From Beroe forskalii (taxonomy: Eukaryota; Ctenophora; Nuda; Beroida; Beroidae), in assembly GCA_011033025.1 (NCBI GenBank), contig WFMF01000001.1, positions 310,001-374,000 on the forward strand: a DNA stretch of 64,000 nucleotides. Reading direction: 5' to 3'. The notes under the pieces were generated by a model, which was not told the origin of the DNA, made no database searches, and saw nothing but the letters and a program-made list of their open reading frames with translations. This document shows positions 52,574-63,491 of the stretch, one piece after another; the first letter of the stretch is position 1, and each line of letters opens with the position of its first letter. A program made the position numbers and the translations under genes.

Positions 52574-55500
52574 GTTGATGCAAGAGACGAGGAGGGAGAC
52601 ACTGCCCTTCACTTAGCTCTTGTCAGACAAAGTGTTAGCACTGACAGCAGTGCTTCAGACACCATGGCACGGGTAAGGGGCAAGTTGTAGTTATGTCTTG
52701 TTACTAAGATTTGTCTATAATGGGAAGTTCAAGGTTTAGCCATATTCAGTCTATTGTGAAAGATGCGCCATATTGATGGCTTGATCTGAATAATAAGAAT
52801 TCTCATTCACATAGCTGCCGAACTGCCCTCCTTTTGGGAGGGCGCCCTCCCATGCCCTCCATTTGCCCTCCTTTCGGACCTTGCCCACCTTTTTGGAGGG
52901 CAAATCTGAAAATTTACCTAAAATTCTGATAATTTACTCACAATTCTGAAAATTTACCTAATATGCACTATCTCGGATCACATTTTTAGTCGTTCCTTAA
53001 AAAAAGTTCGCCATTTTTTGAAAATTTACTTACCAAGCACTATCTCGGATCAATTTTGAAAATTTACCTATCAAGCACTATCTCGAATCAATTTTGAAAA
53101 TTTACCTACTTAACATCCTTAAAATTTATGTATAATTCACCGAAAAATCTAAAATTTACCTAAAATTCTGAAAATTTACCTACAAATGTGAAAATTTACC
53201 TAATAAGCACTATCTCGGATTCAATTTTTAGGCGACGTCCAAAAAAAAAGAAAAAAGAAAAGGTCGCCATATATTTTCTCAAATACACCCACAGAAATTG
53301 CCCTCCCTTCAACGCTATTTGCCCTCCCGAATGGGGCAAAAAAGTGCCCTCCCAAAAGATTTTGAAGAGTCGGCAGCTATGCTCATTCAATGCCACTCAA
53401 GAAGACTGCACCTTAAATCCCATCATCCACAGATTAGAACTCACCTGGGCATGGAGAACAGCGACGGAAACACGGGAGAAGCTATAGCGTGTTTCCTAGC
53501 CCAGGCAGGGGCATCGCTCATCATTGCCAACAACAAGAACAAGACCCCATTAGACTTGTGTGCAGACCCCAAACTCAGAACAATACTGCAGGACTACTCC
53601 AGAAAATACAGAGAACGGTGAGTTACTACTACAAGACCATATTATATGGGTTGGCTCCAAGCTTATCAAGTCTTATTAATTCTTTGAAATGAAATTATGA
53701 TTCAACCTGTATGCTAGACTTAAAATCATCGTGTTTGATTCAATATAAATCTGAATTCACAATAGTATTACGAAATTACGAATAATTATTAACACAAATA
53801 TATCAAACAAAACTAAGAATTTCCAGTTTTCTTCATCTCGTTCTTGCTCCGCCTCCTCTGGTTCTGAAACCAATCATCGTGTTTGATTCAATATAAATCT
53901 GAATTCACAATAGTATTACGAAATTACGAATAATTATTAACACAAATATATCAAACAAAACTAAGAATTTCCAGTTTTCTTCATCTCGTTCTTGCTCCGC
54001 CTCCTCTGGTTCTGAAACCAATCATCGTGTTTGATTCAATATAAATCTGAATTCACAATAGTATTACGAAATTACGAATAATTATTAACACAAATATATC
54101 AAAACAAAACTAAGAATTTCCAGTTTTCTTCATCTCGTTCTTGCTCCGCCTCCTCTGGTTCTGAAACCAATACATGACAGTTTTCACTGGTAGTCCTGTC
54201 TCTCTGCTTAGCGCACTCCTTTCTTCCCAGGATAAGTAGGGGTTTCTTCCAAACTGTGTCTTCAGAATACCCAGCTGAAGGTCCGAGATGGCATGCCTTC
54301 TGCCATTCTGTGAGGTGGAGATACTTGGAGTGGAGTCAGGAGGGGAAGAGGATGAGTAGGTTAAATGGGAGTCGTTTGAGCGGGAGTAAGGGGAGGTGGA
54401 TTTCTTCTTGTGGGAGGAGGGAGATATCTTCTTGATGTGGTGATGCTGGGTTGTCTGGAGAGAGGTGATAACGTCAGAAGGTAGAGTGGTGTCAGCAGGG
54501 GACTTGGTGTCAGGAGGGGACTTGGTGTCAGGAGGAGGCGTTGTATAACTCAGTGGAATGGTGTCAACAGCAGGGTTAGGTGAGGGAGTGGTGTCAACAG
54601 GGCTGTAGGGTCTTCTCTCCTGTTTGATGTCTGAAGCAGGAATGTGCGGTGGTGTAGTATCAGGGGATGTCTGATGAGAAGCAGGATTCTGTCTGATTGG
54701 AGTACAGCTGACATCAGGAGAGTTTCTTCTGGTGAGAGGAGCTAGTCGGTAGGATGACGTCACATTGCAGGATGTCACAGGGTGACTTGATGATGTCACT
54801 CTGACAGGTGGAGGGGTTAGATCAGGGAGCAAGATCTTGAGTTCTGGTTTGAGGAAGATGATGGGTTTAGAAGGGTCACTGAGCAGGGTTACTCCAGACA
54901 AGTAGAGAGGGTCCACTAAAGGAGGGTTGCAAGGTTCAAACTTCATCTTGTAGTTGAGTTAAGAGAGGAACTGTAGTTGGAAGTGATACTTCCAACTATC
55001 ACTTCCACTTTATATATATGTCTAACATGGAAGGAGTGCTAACAAGGGTGGTCCAATGACACCACAGTCACGTGACATCGTTATGCTTCTCTCACGCGCA
55101 GACAAGCTGGTGGGTGTTCTTGTCACGTGACTTAATGCTGATCACGTGACGTCACGGCTCATCGGATCCTGTTAGGTGTGGGAATAATGGGGTTGTCTGG
55201 GAGCGCCTGTCAGGTGATGAGATCCAATCTCTTAAACTGATGGGAGTTTTCCTATCAGTTCAGATGCGATCCAATCAAGTATCAAAATTAAGTTGGATCT
55301 GTGAATTCAAAGTCATTGAGACAGGGAAAACTTTCCTTCTTAGCTACTTATTTGAAATAGTACAAGAAACAAAGTTACAATCCCACTTGATATTTAAATC
55401 ACACAGGGTAAAAGAAGGTGAGTTAACACCCAACTATCACCCTTATTAGGTATTCTCTCAGGGTAGAGGAAAGCGAGTTAGCGGCCGGGGTGGCGCCCCC

Positions 55501-57343
55501 AGACACCCTTTGTACGTTGTGCGAGGAAGCTAAAGCAAACCTGGAGTTCGGACCGTGTGGGCACGTGATCATGTGTGCCAAGTGCGGGGAACGCATTAAG
55601 AAATGTTTGGAATGCAAACAGATCGTGGAAAGTAGGAAGATCATCGATAATGATCCACAGGTTTTCGATCGTTTCAAGATTTCTAGTTGAGTTGACAAAC
55701 ATTCATTTCTTACGCTCAATTCTATCGGGAGTAACTTATTTCTCTTGGTTCGTGTGCAACTTCTGATTTTTAATCCAGTCATAACAAACAAACATTGAAT
55801 GTTCAACGTCAGCTGACATTTCTTAATTTCGGAATTCAATTACCAGTTTTATATCTCTCAGGTATGCATGATCTGCTCAAACGACACCGCTGAGGTAGTA
55901 TTCCAGCCTTGCGGGCACAAAGTCTCTTGCTCAGGTATGTCAAACCTTCAGGTATGCGGGAATTAAGAGTAATTAAGTTAAGTTATTAAGAATTCTGATC
56001 AATGGCGAATAGTTATCATGATGTGGCTCATTGATAGATAAATCTCAAGTGTTCATAATTCTACCTGCAAGTTCTAGCCTTAACTAAAGCGTAAGGATGA
56101 TTGTTTCCCAATTGAGAGTTTCCCACGGCTGTTTAATTTGCTAATTCCTACAGCTGCACACTGCGCGGCTCAATAAACCAAAATATTTCAGCATTTGCGC
56201 GCGACCTTTCTATCGAAAGTACCTAAATCATAAACAGCCAGTACGATTACACGTACGTTTCGAGTGCGCAAATTACAGATTTGATGATAAATGTGCTAAA
56301 TCAATAAATAGATTTTCTTTTCAGCCTGTGCCAGACGAACGAAAAAGTGTATCGCTTGCAAAGCTGTCATATCGAAGAAAACAGGACTTAAGAAATGTAA
56401 GTCAGAGTTTACACATCCAGACGTCCTTGTCCAGCACTCGTAAAATCTAAAAAATGCTGATTTAACTGTATTGAAGTTATTACAACTACAGTATAGCATG
56501 TAACTTAACCCGAATGTATAAATGTACAATGAATACATACACAGTACAAGCAATAACTTGTCACACTAACTCATTCCCCTGATCTAAGGTGTGTGACGTT
56601 AAAATAATTCGTATTCATGCAGGTGAGTACATTTCTATAAGTGTGGCCTGTGCGTGTGTGCGTATGTATGAATACAACTTCATAATAACTTCAATACAGT
56701 AATGCTCAAGCTTCTTAGCGGTGTCCCTTGCAACTGTGTATGCTATGTTCATCTTTCTATACGTATTGTCATGTATCAATGGAACACAACTATAAAACCC
56801 CTGTTGTTTGTCCTTTTGCATGAGTATAATAAGGCTTCTTGCATCGTTATGTTCAGTCTATTGGTCTGACTGCTATTTTCATTTAATACAAAATTACATA
56901 TGATATGCCTTTGTAAGGCTTTTCAGCGTAAGCATGCTCTTAATTTTACTTTTTATTAGACTTGCTTGAGTCTAGAGTTCAGACATCTGTAAATTTAGTG
57001 TCAAATGAACTTACGTTTAATACAAGATAATTTTGTTGGAGCCGTTACTTTGACCAATGATTAACAACAGCCCGAACCTGGCTTATAATGTAGCGTGACA
57101 TATCCTGGTTCTCCCTTTTAACCAGACACCAATATTCCAGGTAAAACGAGCACATCAGAGTCAGAAAGTCCGGGTGAAGCGGATCCTGGGACGGGCGAGG
57201 ACGCCAACTGTGGGATTTGTCTGGAAAACCCCAAGAACGTGGCCTTCATGTGCGGACACAGGGTGTGCGACAAGTGCGCGCCACAGCTTAGGGACTGTCC
57301 CATGTGCAGAGTCAAAATAACCCATACCATCAGGCTCTACTAA
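52574..57343 (+). CDS. MIB1: Mind-bomb E3 ubiquitin ligase, C-terminal third (ankyrin end and three RINGs)
   Basis: Six exons join in phase: 52574-52672, 53433-53617, 55462-55660, 55862-55934, 56325-56396 and 57126-57343, giving 281 residues to a TAA. Mind-bomb ubiquitinates Notch ligands (Delta, Jagged) so that they are endocytosed. The first two exons are the last ankyrin repeats (DARDEEGDTALHLAL and GEAIACFLAQAGASLIIANN). Three C3HC4 RING fingers follow: CTLC to CLEC, CMIC to CIAC, and the terminal CGIC, MCGHRVCDKC, CPMC. Three RINGs and the RLY end fit MIB1 rather than two-RING MIB2. The HERC2 and ZZ domains and most ankyrin repeats are missing upstream. The start of the first exon (GAG|GTTGAT) is the least certain junction; the 55660 donor (CAG|GTTTTC) is weak. 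A minus-strand homeobox gene lies in the second intron. Confidence 0.92.
52810..53381. mobile_element. Non-autonomous hAT-like element with 8-bp target duplication
   Basis: CATAGCTGCCGA at the left is exactly mirrored by TCGGCAGCTATG at the right. CTCATTCA stands immediately outside both ends (52802-52809 and 53382-53389), an 8-bp duplication typical of hAT transposons. Inside are GCCCTCC-rich subterminal repeats and a tandem GAAAATTTACCTA-AAGCACTATCTCGGATC array. No transposase is present. It sits about 50 bp before a mind-bomb ankyrin exon. Confidence 0.9.
53725..54170 (-). repeat. Tandem triplication of the homeobox gene 3' end (148-bp unit)
   Basis: Three copies start at 53725, 53873 and 54021. 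Each contains, on the minus strand, codons from the recognition-helix WFQNQRRR through the stop, then about 85 bp of 3' UTR. The first two copies are nearly identical and the copy joined to the gene differs by one added base. Each copy begins at ATTGGTTTCAG, exactly where homeodomain residue W48 starts. Confidence 0.95.
54110..54946 (-). CDS. Divergent homeobox transcription factor, intronless
   Basis: A single open frame of 278 residues. The homeodomain spans residues 213-272, near the C-terminus. It has the hallmark residues L16, F20, W48, F49, Q50, N51 and R53 (WFQNQRRR), but Q replaces the usual R at position 52. Q50 predicts TAAT-type binding. The preceding 200 residues are rich in Pro, Ser and Thr, with repeated PPDTKSP-like blocks and basic HKKK and IKQERR stretches; no known co-repressor motif is evident. 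Only six residues follow the homeodomain. I cannot place it in a named class. It lies antisense inside an intron of mind-bomb and has its own TATA-like promoter. The lack of introns could mean retrocopying, though no poly(A) tract is seen. Confidence 0.88.
   Translation of the reverse strand: MKFEPCNPPLVDPLYLSGVTLLSDPSKPIIFLKPELKILLPDLTPPPVRVTSSSHPVTSCNVTSSYRLAPLTRRNSPDVSCTPIRQNPASHQTSPDTTPPHIPASDIKQERRPYSPVDTTPSPNPAVDTIPLSYTTPPPDTKSPPDTKSPADTTLPSDVITSLQTTQHHHIKKISPSSHKKKSTSPYSRSNDSHLTYSSSSPPDSTPSISTSQNGRRHAISDLQLGILKTQFGRNPYLSWEERSALSRETGLPVKTVMYWFQNQRRRSKNEMKKTGNS
55005..55155 (-). promoter_or_regulatory. Homeobox promoter: TATA box and three CACGTGAC E-boxes
   Basis: On the minus strand a TATATATAAAG box lies at about 55006-55020, some 60 bp before the start codon. 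Upstream are a CCAAT pentamer on the plus strand (55053-55057) and three exact TCACGTGAC sequences at 55068-55076, 55123-55131 and 55142-55150. The last overlaps GTGACGTCAC. Such sites fit bHLH-Zip (USF/MITF/TFE type) and CREB/ATF factors. The arrangement is seen directly; its use is inferred. Confidence 0.65.
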
Positions 57344-57683
57344 TAGCTGTGTGATCATCCCAATTGTGAAGGCTGTATTTACAGAGGAGTGAGATTAAAC
57401 CCATTATATCAGGATTTATTGGCAGAAGTGCCGAAATAGAGCACAGGTTAAATATAGACGAATATGAAAACGATATTAAATTGACAATTGTTGTTGGCCA
57501 GAGTTATCGAGTTTGAGCCTGTCTAATATCAGAATTGATATGTGATAATTAGGTCACTATATCACAGTTTGTAAACCTTTAAATTTATGAATATTCCATC
57601 ATTGCCATGTTTTGCCTTCCAAAACCCCTTCAAGAAAAATTCCCAAAAGCGAAAATGGCTGATGCTTTTTTTCTAATTGCATA

Positions 57684-57714
57684 AATAAATCAATTTATTG
57701 AAATTGAAATAAAT
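57684..57714 (+). terminator. Candidate poly(A) signals of mind-bomb
   Basis: AATAAA hexamers lie in a duplicated AAATAAATCAATTTATTG segment about 340 bp after the stop. Another candidate is near 58156. Use is not demonstrated. Confidence 0.35.
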
Positions 57715-58262
57715 CAATTTATTGAAATTACTGATTACACGATTGTAAATAAGTAGCTTATGAAACATTTGAAGTTTAATGATTTAAAAGTTTTCACATT
57801 CTGATACGCAGAAACGATGCTTGCTGTTAAAGATGACTATCACAGAATGCCCTGTTGTACATTTTTTCAATTAACATTCCTGATTCCTATACTTGTTGTA
57901 GGAAGACAAGATATCTTGTTCGAATATATTTTCTTTTCCAAAATTAATTTGAATGTCAATTTTGGAAGACTATGAAAGTAAACATGAGTCGACTTATTGC
58001 AGCAATGAGGAGAATTATATTGTTTTGCTTTTCAGTTTTGTAACCCCATAGATGATTATTTTTTCTTGGAATATGACATTGAAATTCCAAATTTATTTGA
58101 TATTCAATTCTATATTGATTAGAGCTATTGACTCTAATTGCTAATTCTAAAGTTAAATAAACTTAGATATATACTTGTCTGTATTTTGTCTGTAAATGTG
58201 AAGTGAGCTCGATTGTATCGCCCATAACATTAACTGTGCACAATGCAACAGTAGATCAGTTT

Positions 58263-58662
58263 CGGACCGAAAGTGCAGCGTGCAAAGTTTGACCATTTCA
58301 CTCATAAAACCATTTGTGAATACTAGAAATAAATCGATACCAAAATTTGTTTGGATACAGTTTGTGGCATAAGACAGTATCTGTGAAAATTTGAAGCATT
58401 TTCATCCATAAGTCGTGATCGAGATTTAATTTTTTTTTTATAGTCAGTGTCGGACCAAAACTGCCAGTTTTGGTCCGAAACTGACTTCAAATTCAATAAT
58501 TCAAGTTGCAATATCTTCGTTTTGGATGAATAGTTAACTCAATTATGCCACAAACTATATATCCATGCGAATTTTATAATCGGTTGGGCATTCACGAATG
58601 GTTTTATGAGTGAAATGGTCAAAATTTGTGCGCAGCTCAGTTGCAGCAGCACTTTCGGTCCG
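58263..58662. repeat. 400-bp imperfect palindrome with TTTCGGACCGAAAG motifs
   Basis: The left arm (CGGACCGAAAGTGC, TTTGACCATTTCACTCATAA, AACCATTTGTGAATA) faces a right arm containing CACGAATGGTTTTATGAGTG, AAATGGTCAAA and GCACTTTCGGTCCG. At the middle CGGACCAAAACTGCC faces AGTTTTGGTCCG, and AGTTTGTGGCATAA (left) faces TTATGCCACAAACT (right). It is a single nested palindrome, probably a foldback element. Confidence 0.85.
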
Positions 58663-58799
58663 AAATTGGTATGGGATGCCGACCCGAAATTGTCGGCCGT
58701 TCACCCTCGTGAAAAATTTGCCTGATGATACCTGACCCGCTGATGCAGCCGCAAAGCGGTCGCGGTCTATCATCAATATAGATAGTTGCACAACTTGTC

Positions 58800-59560
58800 A
58801 GACCCATTATTTCAAATTATTTTAAATTTATTTGAAATAAGTCGTGACTTATCTTATATATAATTTCGTAAGAGCACGTGAATTATGTCTGTCTGTGCGG
58901 GCGCACAGTTTAAATTTGAGCTTGCCAAGAAAATATGAAGAGAAACGAAGGCTAAGATGTGCATAATGGTACCGTTGCTATGGATACAGATATTCTGCAC
59001 GTGCAGATTATGATCAGTTCTATGCGAGTGCTTTCTGATATGTTGTATATTGCTGCGGTTTAGCGTCTGAAAGAACGACGTGTTTACTGTTTTTCATTTG
59101 AAATTCAAGATCTGGAAATTGAGAACGGGTATGGCTGGCATCGTGGAGGCTATTTCCGATAGCATCTCTTCATAAATATGTGACAGACGTCGGTCGATTT
59201 ATATCAATGCTGAGTTGATAGTAACGGAAATATGAATTTAGAGCAATTTAAGATTGCACAAAATCAAAATCAAATTGAATCGAATTTGGGCATAGCACAT
59301 TGCGATTTTGGCGTGAATCAATGCTTTAATTCAACGTTCAGTATGAATACGATACTCGGTTTTAATTTTCAGATTTAAATTTATCATACAAGAGCAAATT
59401 ATAATGAACAAAACTTGCACGTTCCAGCATTAAGTAACCAACGAATAATGGTAAATTCTGCTCCTTCATAAACTTTTTGAGAGCTTATAATTTGGTCCTG
59501 TATTATCTAGCCGGCCCAACGTAGCGCCGCTGAGTCAACTATGTATTAGCAGGCCCATCG
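58800..59560. other. Gene-free sequence
   Basis: No protein-like frame or clear repeat structure is seen between the two palindromes. Confidence 0.5.
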
Positions 59561-59667
59561 GGCCTGCTAGTTTTAAATAAATTTAAAATAATTTGCCCGA
59601 TCTGCGAGTCGGGCAACGCCTGACAAATAGATAGTGCAGTGAACTTTTACAATTTATCAATTCGGCC

Positions 59668-59872
59668 TTCCTAAGCCCGCATAGGTGTGTGTACGCGCCG
59701 CGTGGCGCGCGCGCTTCCCTTCTGAGGAAGCGCGACGACGCGATATAGATATTAGGGATATACGTGTTTATTGCTAAACACGTATATCCCTGCAGCTGCG
59801 CGGCGCGCTTCCTCCGCGCCGTAGGGAAACGCCGCGCGCGTACACACACCTATGCGGGCCGGGCTTAGGAAA
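59668..59872. repeat. Large GC-rich palindrome
   Basis: TTCCTAAGCCCGCATAGGTG and TGTGTACGCGCCGCG on the left face CGCGGCG-CGCGTACACACA and CCTATGCGGGCCGGGCTTAG on the right. The centre is near 59770, where AGGGATATACGTGTTTA faces TAAACACGTATATCCCT. A partial third arm is at 60150-60225. Confidence 0.88.
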
Positions 59873-60149
59873 CGTGTTTAGCAAAATTCGGCCGCAAAAA
59901 TAATGATTGAACAACTCAAAACTTTTGAAAAGATTGTTTGCGCAGTGCAGTGCGCGCGCCGTTGCTCTAACCAGTTTTTGTTTGTCTGACGTCGCGCGCG
60001 CGAGGGGGTCAGGCAACGCCTAACAAGTTTTTGCCACATGCTGTGTCCCTGTTTGTTCGCACGCGCGCGCCTTTACCTAGTCGAAAAGTCTCTCTGAATT
60101 CGACGGGCGATGTCCGTCCCTTTCTTTTGACTTGTTGTTGGACAAGGCG

Positions 60150-60225
60150 CAAAGTTCCTAAGCCTGCATAGGTGTGCGTACGCGCGCCGCGCAACGCAGA
60201 CAGGGATATACGTGTTTAGCAAGGC
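60150..60225. repeat. Extra arm of the GC-rich palindrome
   Basis: TTCCTAAGCCTGCATAGGTG, then GCGTACGCGCGCCGCGC and AGGGATATACGTGTTTAGC, repeat the left arm of the palindrome at 59668. GTCAGGCAACGCCTAACAAG near 60008 likewise matches GGGCAACGCCTGACAA near 59612. Confidence 0.8.
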
Positions 60226-60279
60226 GCAAAGTGACGTCCAAATGTGGAACGTTGCGCCGCGCGCGCGAGGGTAGGGTAA

Positions 60280-61218
60280 CATCCTACGACTCTGAATACA
60301 ACGTAGGACAAACCAGTTTTACACTTTTAGTTTACACTTCATGCTTCAACTTGCGCGTGGTAATTTATTTGCGGCGACGCGAACCCCAGTTTAAGTTAAT
60401 GCGTGCCTTTTCTATGAAAAGTCGTTCACTAGTTTTTGCATGCCAAGATTGTACTCTTTTTTTAAACAGAGCCCTCTTTTGAACGTTCCAGTGTTCCACT
60501 CCATAAAAGAGTTAGCATCTTGTTTGATGAAGCTATAATTTAACAAGGTATAATATTTTATTGACTGGTAATGAAACTTGTCATCTTGCATGCTTTGGTT
60601 TAATTGCTTTAGAATATAATCTGTTGTGGTTTGTTATTAATAAGAATTGATATAATTATCCAGTTGACTGCTGTTGTTGTTATTATGAAAATTTTAAATT
60701 TAATCATGTGGCTAACTATTGATTATTTTCATATTTTTTTTCTTATTATCATTCATTTCAATTATAAATTTGTACAGCACATATTTGGAATATACTCTCC
60801 CTCACTACTGTCTGTTGTATAATGATGCATTTGTGGTGTGCCGAGGCAGGCACCAAGTCAAATTTAAAATCTGTTGAAAGGGCCTCCCAACAAGGACTAA
60901 ATATATGGTATTTAATCATAAATTTATTTATTTCCAAGAGATTACACTTGAAAGCAAATCAGAGCATTAGCTTATTTCTATAAAACACTACTATTTACAA
61001 TCAAATTCGAGAATGTTGTGTTACACTAGGTGGAGATCCTGAAGAAGAAATATTTAATTTCGAAACTGTCAGTCGATTAGTGTATACATAGTGTGTGGGT
61101 TTGATATCATTTTTGAGAATTGTGTTTTACTGCATCAATGATCAATCACTTAAAACAATTCTGTTAGTAAATTCATAATATTTGATCAATTATCTCATCC
61201 TTCTACATCCAAAAACAT
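60280..61218. other. AT-rich sequence without recognised genes
   Basis: Short hydrophobic open frames (for example near 60631-60822) reflect T-rich composition. No family is recognised. Confidence 0.5.
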
Positions 61219-61226
61219 CTGCATTG

Positions 61227-61400
61227 CAGGGGCGTAGCCAGGGGAAGTGACACAGGCAGCTGCTTCCCCCTTTTGGACAGATGATATGAAAATTTTGTTC
61301 ATTTTGATAAAATGAGAGCTTTGGGCCAACAAAATAAAACATTAAACAGTTTTTGAATGTAACTTGCTAGCCTCTTTTCAGAGATCTGGCTACGCCCCTG
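61227..61400. mobile_element. hAT-type MITE with 8-bp target duplication
   Basis: CAGGGGCGTAGCCAG at the left is exactly mirrored by CTGGCTACGCCCCTG at the right of this 174-bp element. CTGCATTG flanks both sides (61219-61226 and 61401-61408). An 8-bp duplication and CAGGGGCGTA-type ends are typical of hAT elements. There is no coding capacity. Confidence 0.93.
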
Positions 61401-61408
61401 CTGCATTG

Positions 61409-63491
61409 CCAGATCTCTCTCTCTCTCCCCTCAGTGACACTATTTCGACATCTTTGTACAGTGTTGTACAGTGTTGTGAATAAAGTTCTTGATAAACAGA
61501 AATGTCAAACTCTTCCTGAAAATGATGATATTGAAAGGCTTGCTACTGAATTTAACCACTTTTACATTGATAAGATCGACAAGATTCGTGAAAAATTCAG
61601 GTTTGAAAATTCACCTCTGGAATTCAGTCCTCCATCTCCTGAACTATTTGACTTTGTGCCTGCATCCTTAGATGAAATCAAGGATATCATCAAGGAGAGT
61701 GGAGTCAAGTGCTCTCCCACTGACATACTGCCTCAAGAATTACTTGAAGACAACATGGATATGTTACTCCCAATCATTGTTGACATGGTGAACAATTCCT
61801 TAAAAACTGGTTCTATGGATGGGGTTAAACTGGCTGACATAGCTCCTCTTCTTAAAAGTCGGAAACTTGATGCAAACAATCTAAATAGTTACAGGCCAGT
61901 TTCTAACCTTACCTTCATTGGTAAATTGGTAGAAAGAGTTGTACTCAGGAGACTGAATACTCATATGGAACAAAACAACCTCCTCTGCCCAGACCAATTT
62001 GCATACAAGAAGAACCACAGCACGGAAACAATTCTCTTCAAAATTGTAAATGATCTATTGGTAGCTTCAGATGAGCAATCAGCCACAGTGGTTATGTTAT
62101 TGGATCTAAGTGCCGCTTTCGACACAGTTGATCATGATTTGCTCCTCAAAATCCTTAAGAATGAAATTGGTCTCAGAGGCACTGTCTTGTCGTGGTTCAC
62201 TAGTTTTCTCAAAGGTCGTGCACAAAGGGTAAGGCTTGGCTCAGTCACTTCTGAGACCATCATTATCAAGTTTGGAGTTCCACAAGGGTCAGTACTAGGT
62301 CCAGTCCTTTTTAACATATATATTCGATCAATCTACTTGTGTGTTAAAAAACTTGGCTTCAGTATCTTCGGCTATGCTGATGATCATCAGGTTACTAAAC
62401 AATTTCGTCCAACAGAACAACTAGATGTTTTGACAAATCAGATAAATGACTGTTTCGATGCCATCAGAAAATCGATGTCTAAGTTTTATCTACAGCTCAA
62501 TGAACCCAAGACTCAAATTACAATATTTGGGTCAAGTAAAATCCTAAACAAGGTTGTGATCAATGGTGTGAATTTATTGTGGTGCAACCATAGGTTTCTG
62601 ATCTAATAGTCAAAACTTGGGATTCCAATGGACCAAAGTTAACATATGCCAAGCAGATAGGTTTCCCTGAAGAAGAACTCATTTCACACTATTAGAAATC
62701 TAAGCAAAGTAAGGTTTCTACTTACAAAAGATCAAATGAAATTAGTTGTAAACAGTATGGTTATCTCTTGTTTAGACTACTGTAATGGGCTATACTATGG
62801 CATTGCAGAGAAACAAATAAATCAGCTACAGGTCATACAGAACTCTGCTGCTAAGCTTGTTTCAGGAAAATACAAGTATGATCATGTTGGTGATGATCTT
62901 CATAACCTTCACTGGCTTCAGGTAAGAAAACGGATTGTATTCAAAATAGCGCTCTTATCTTACAAAGCAATCAATGGCCAAGCTCCACTTTATATCCAAG
63001 ACATGTTCTGTTACTCATATCAAGGCTATAGGCCAAAACTAGACTCCAGCAATGAACACTTCACATGGACAAGAGCCTTTCATATATTGGTCCCAAGATT
63101 ATCAATAGCCTTCCTACTCACATCACATCAGCTGAAAGCACAGAGACATTCAAAAAAACATTTGAAAACTTATCTATTCCAATCTGTCCATTTCTGATAC
63201 TATGAAACTGACAAAGTGAGAAAGTGACTCCCTGAATTTTTTTGAAACATGTATGTGTTTGCTTTACTGAATATTCCATGAAGTTTTGTGGTCCACTAAC
63301 ATAAGAAGTTATTTGAGTTAAGCTATGTTTTTAGTTTTCTAAATTTTTTTCTAGCTTTCAGGTGAATGCACTTTTTTAGTTTAGAACATCCTCAGTAGAA
63401 TAATTTTGGCTTCTTTTGGGTTTTACACTGCTGAGTATAAGTTTTTCTTAATAGCGGTGTACTTAAATTGCAATTATTATTATTATTATTA
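61409..63491 (+). mobile_element. Broken CR1/L2/jockey-type non-LTR retrotransposon
   Basis: Reverse-transcriptase coding sequence at 61434-63197 is followed by a short 3' tail ending in an ATT microsatellite near 63475-63491, as many CR1/L2-like elements do. The endonuclease part is absent upstream; the hAT-type MITE lies at that junction. The exact 5' limit is unknown. Confidence 0.8.
61434..63197 (+). pseudogene. Reverse transcriptase of a non-LTR retrotransposon, frame broken
   Basis: The first open part (61434-62606, 390 residues) has the RT fingers segment YRPVSNLTFIGKLVERV, catalytic motif A LLDLSAAFDTVDH (residues 222-234), motif B GVPQGSVLGPVLF (281-293) and motif C YADD (314-317). 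The frame then ends in a stop. A second part (62736-63197, 153 residues) holds the C-terminal LDYCNGLYYGI, IQNSAAKLV, HWLQVRKRIVFKIALLSYKA and INGQAPLYI, typical of CR1/L2/jockey elements. At least one break separates the two parts, so the copy is dead. No endonuclease domain is seen. Confidence 0.88.

Noticed and set aside
52359..52583. Plus- and minus-strand frames just before the first mind-bomb exon considered as further ankyrin exons
   Set aside because: The translation upstream of 52574 has no ankyrin consensus and the minus frame is its shadow.
60631..60822. Hydrophobic 63-residue frame
   Set aside because: T-rich sequence gives hydrophobic residues by composition; no homology or start context.
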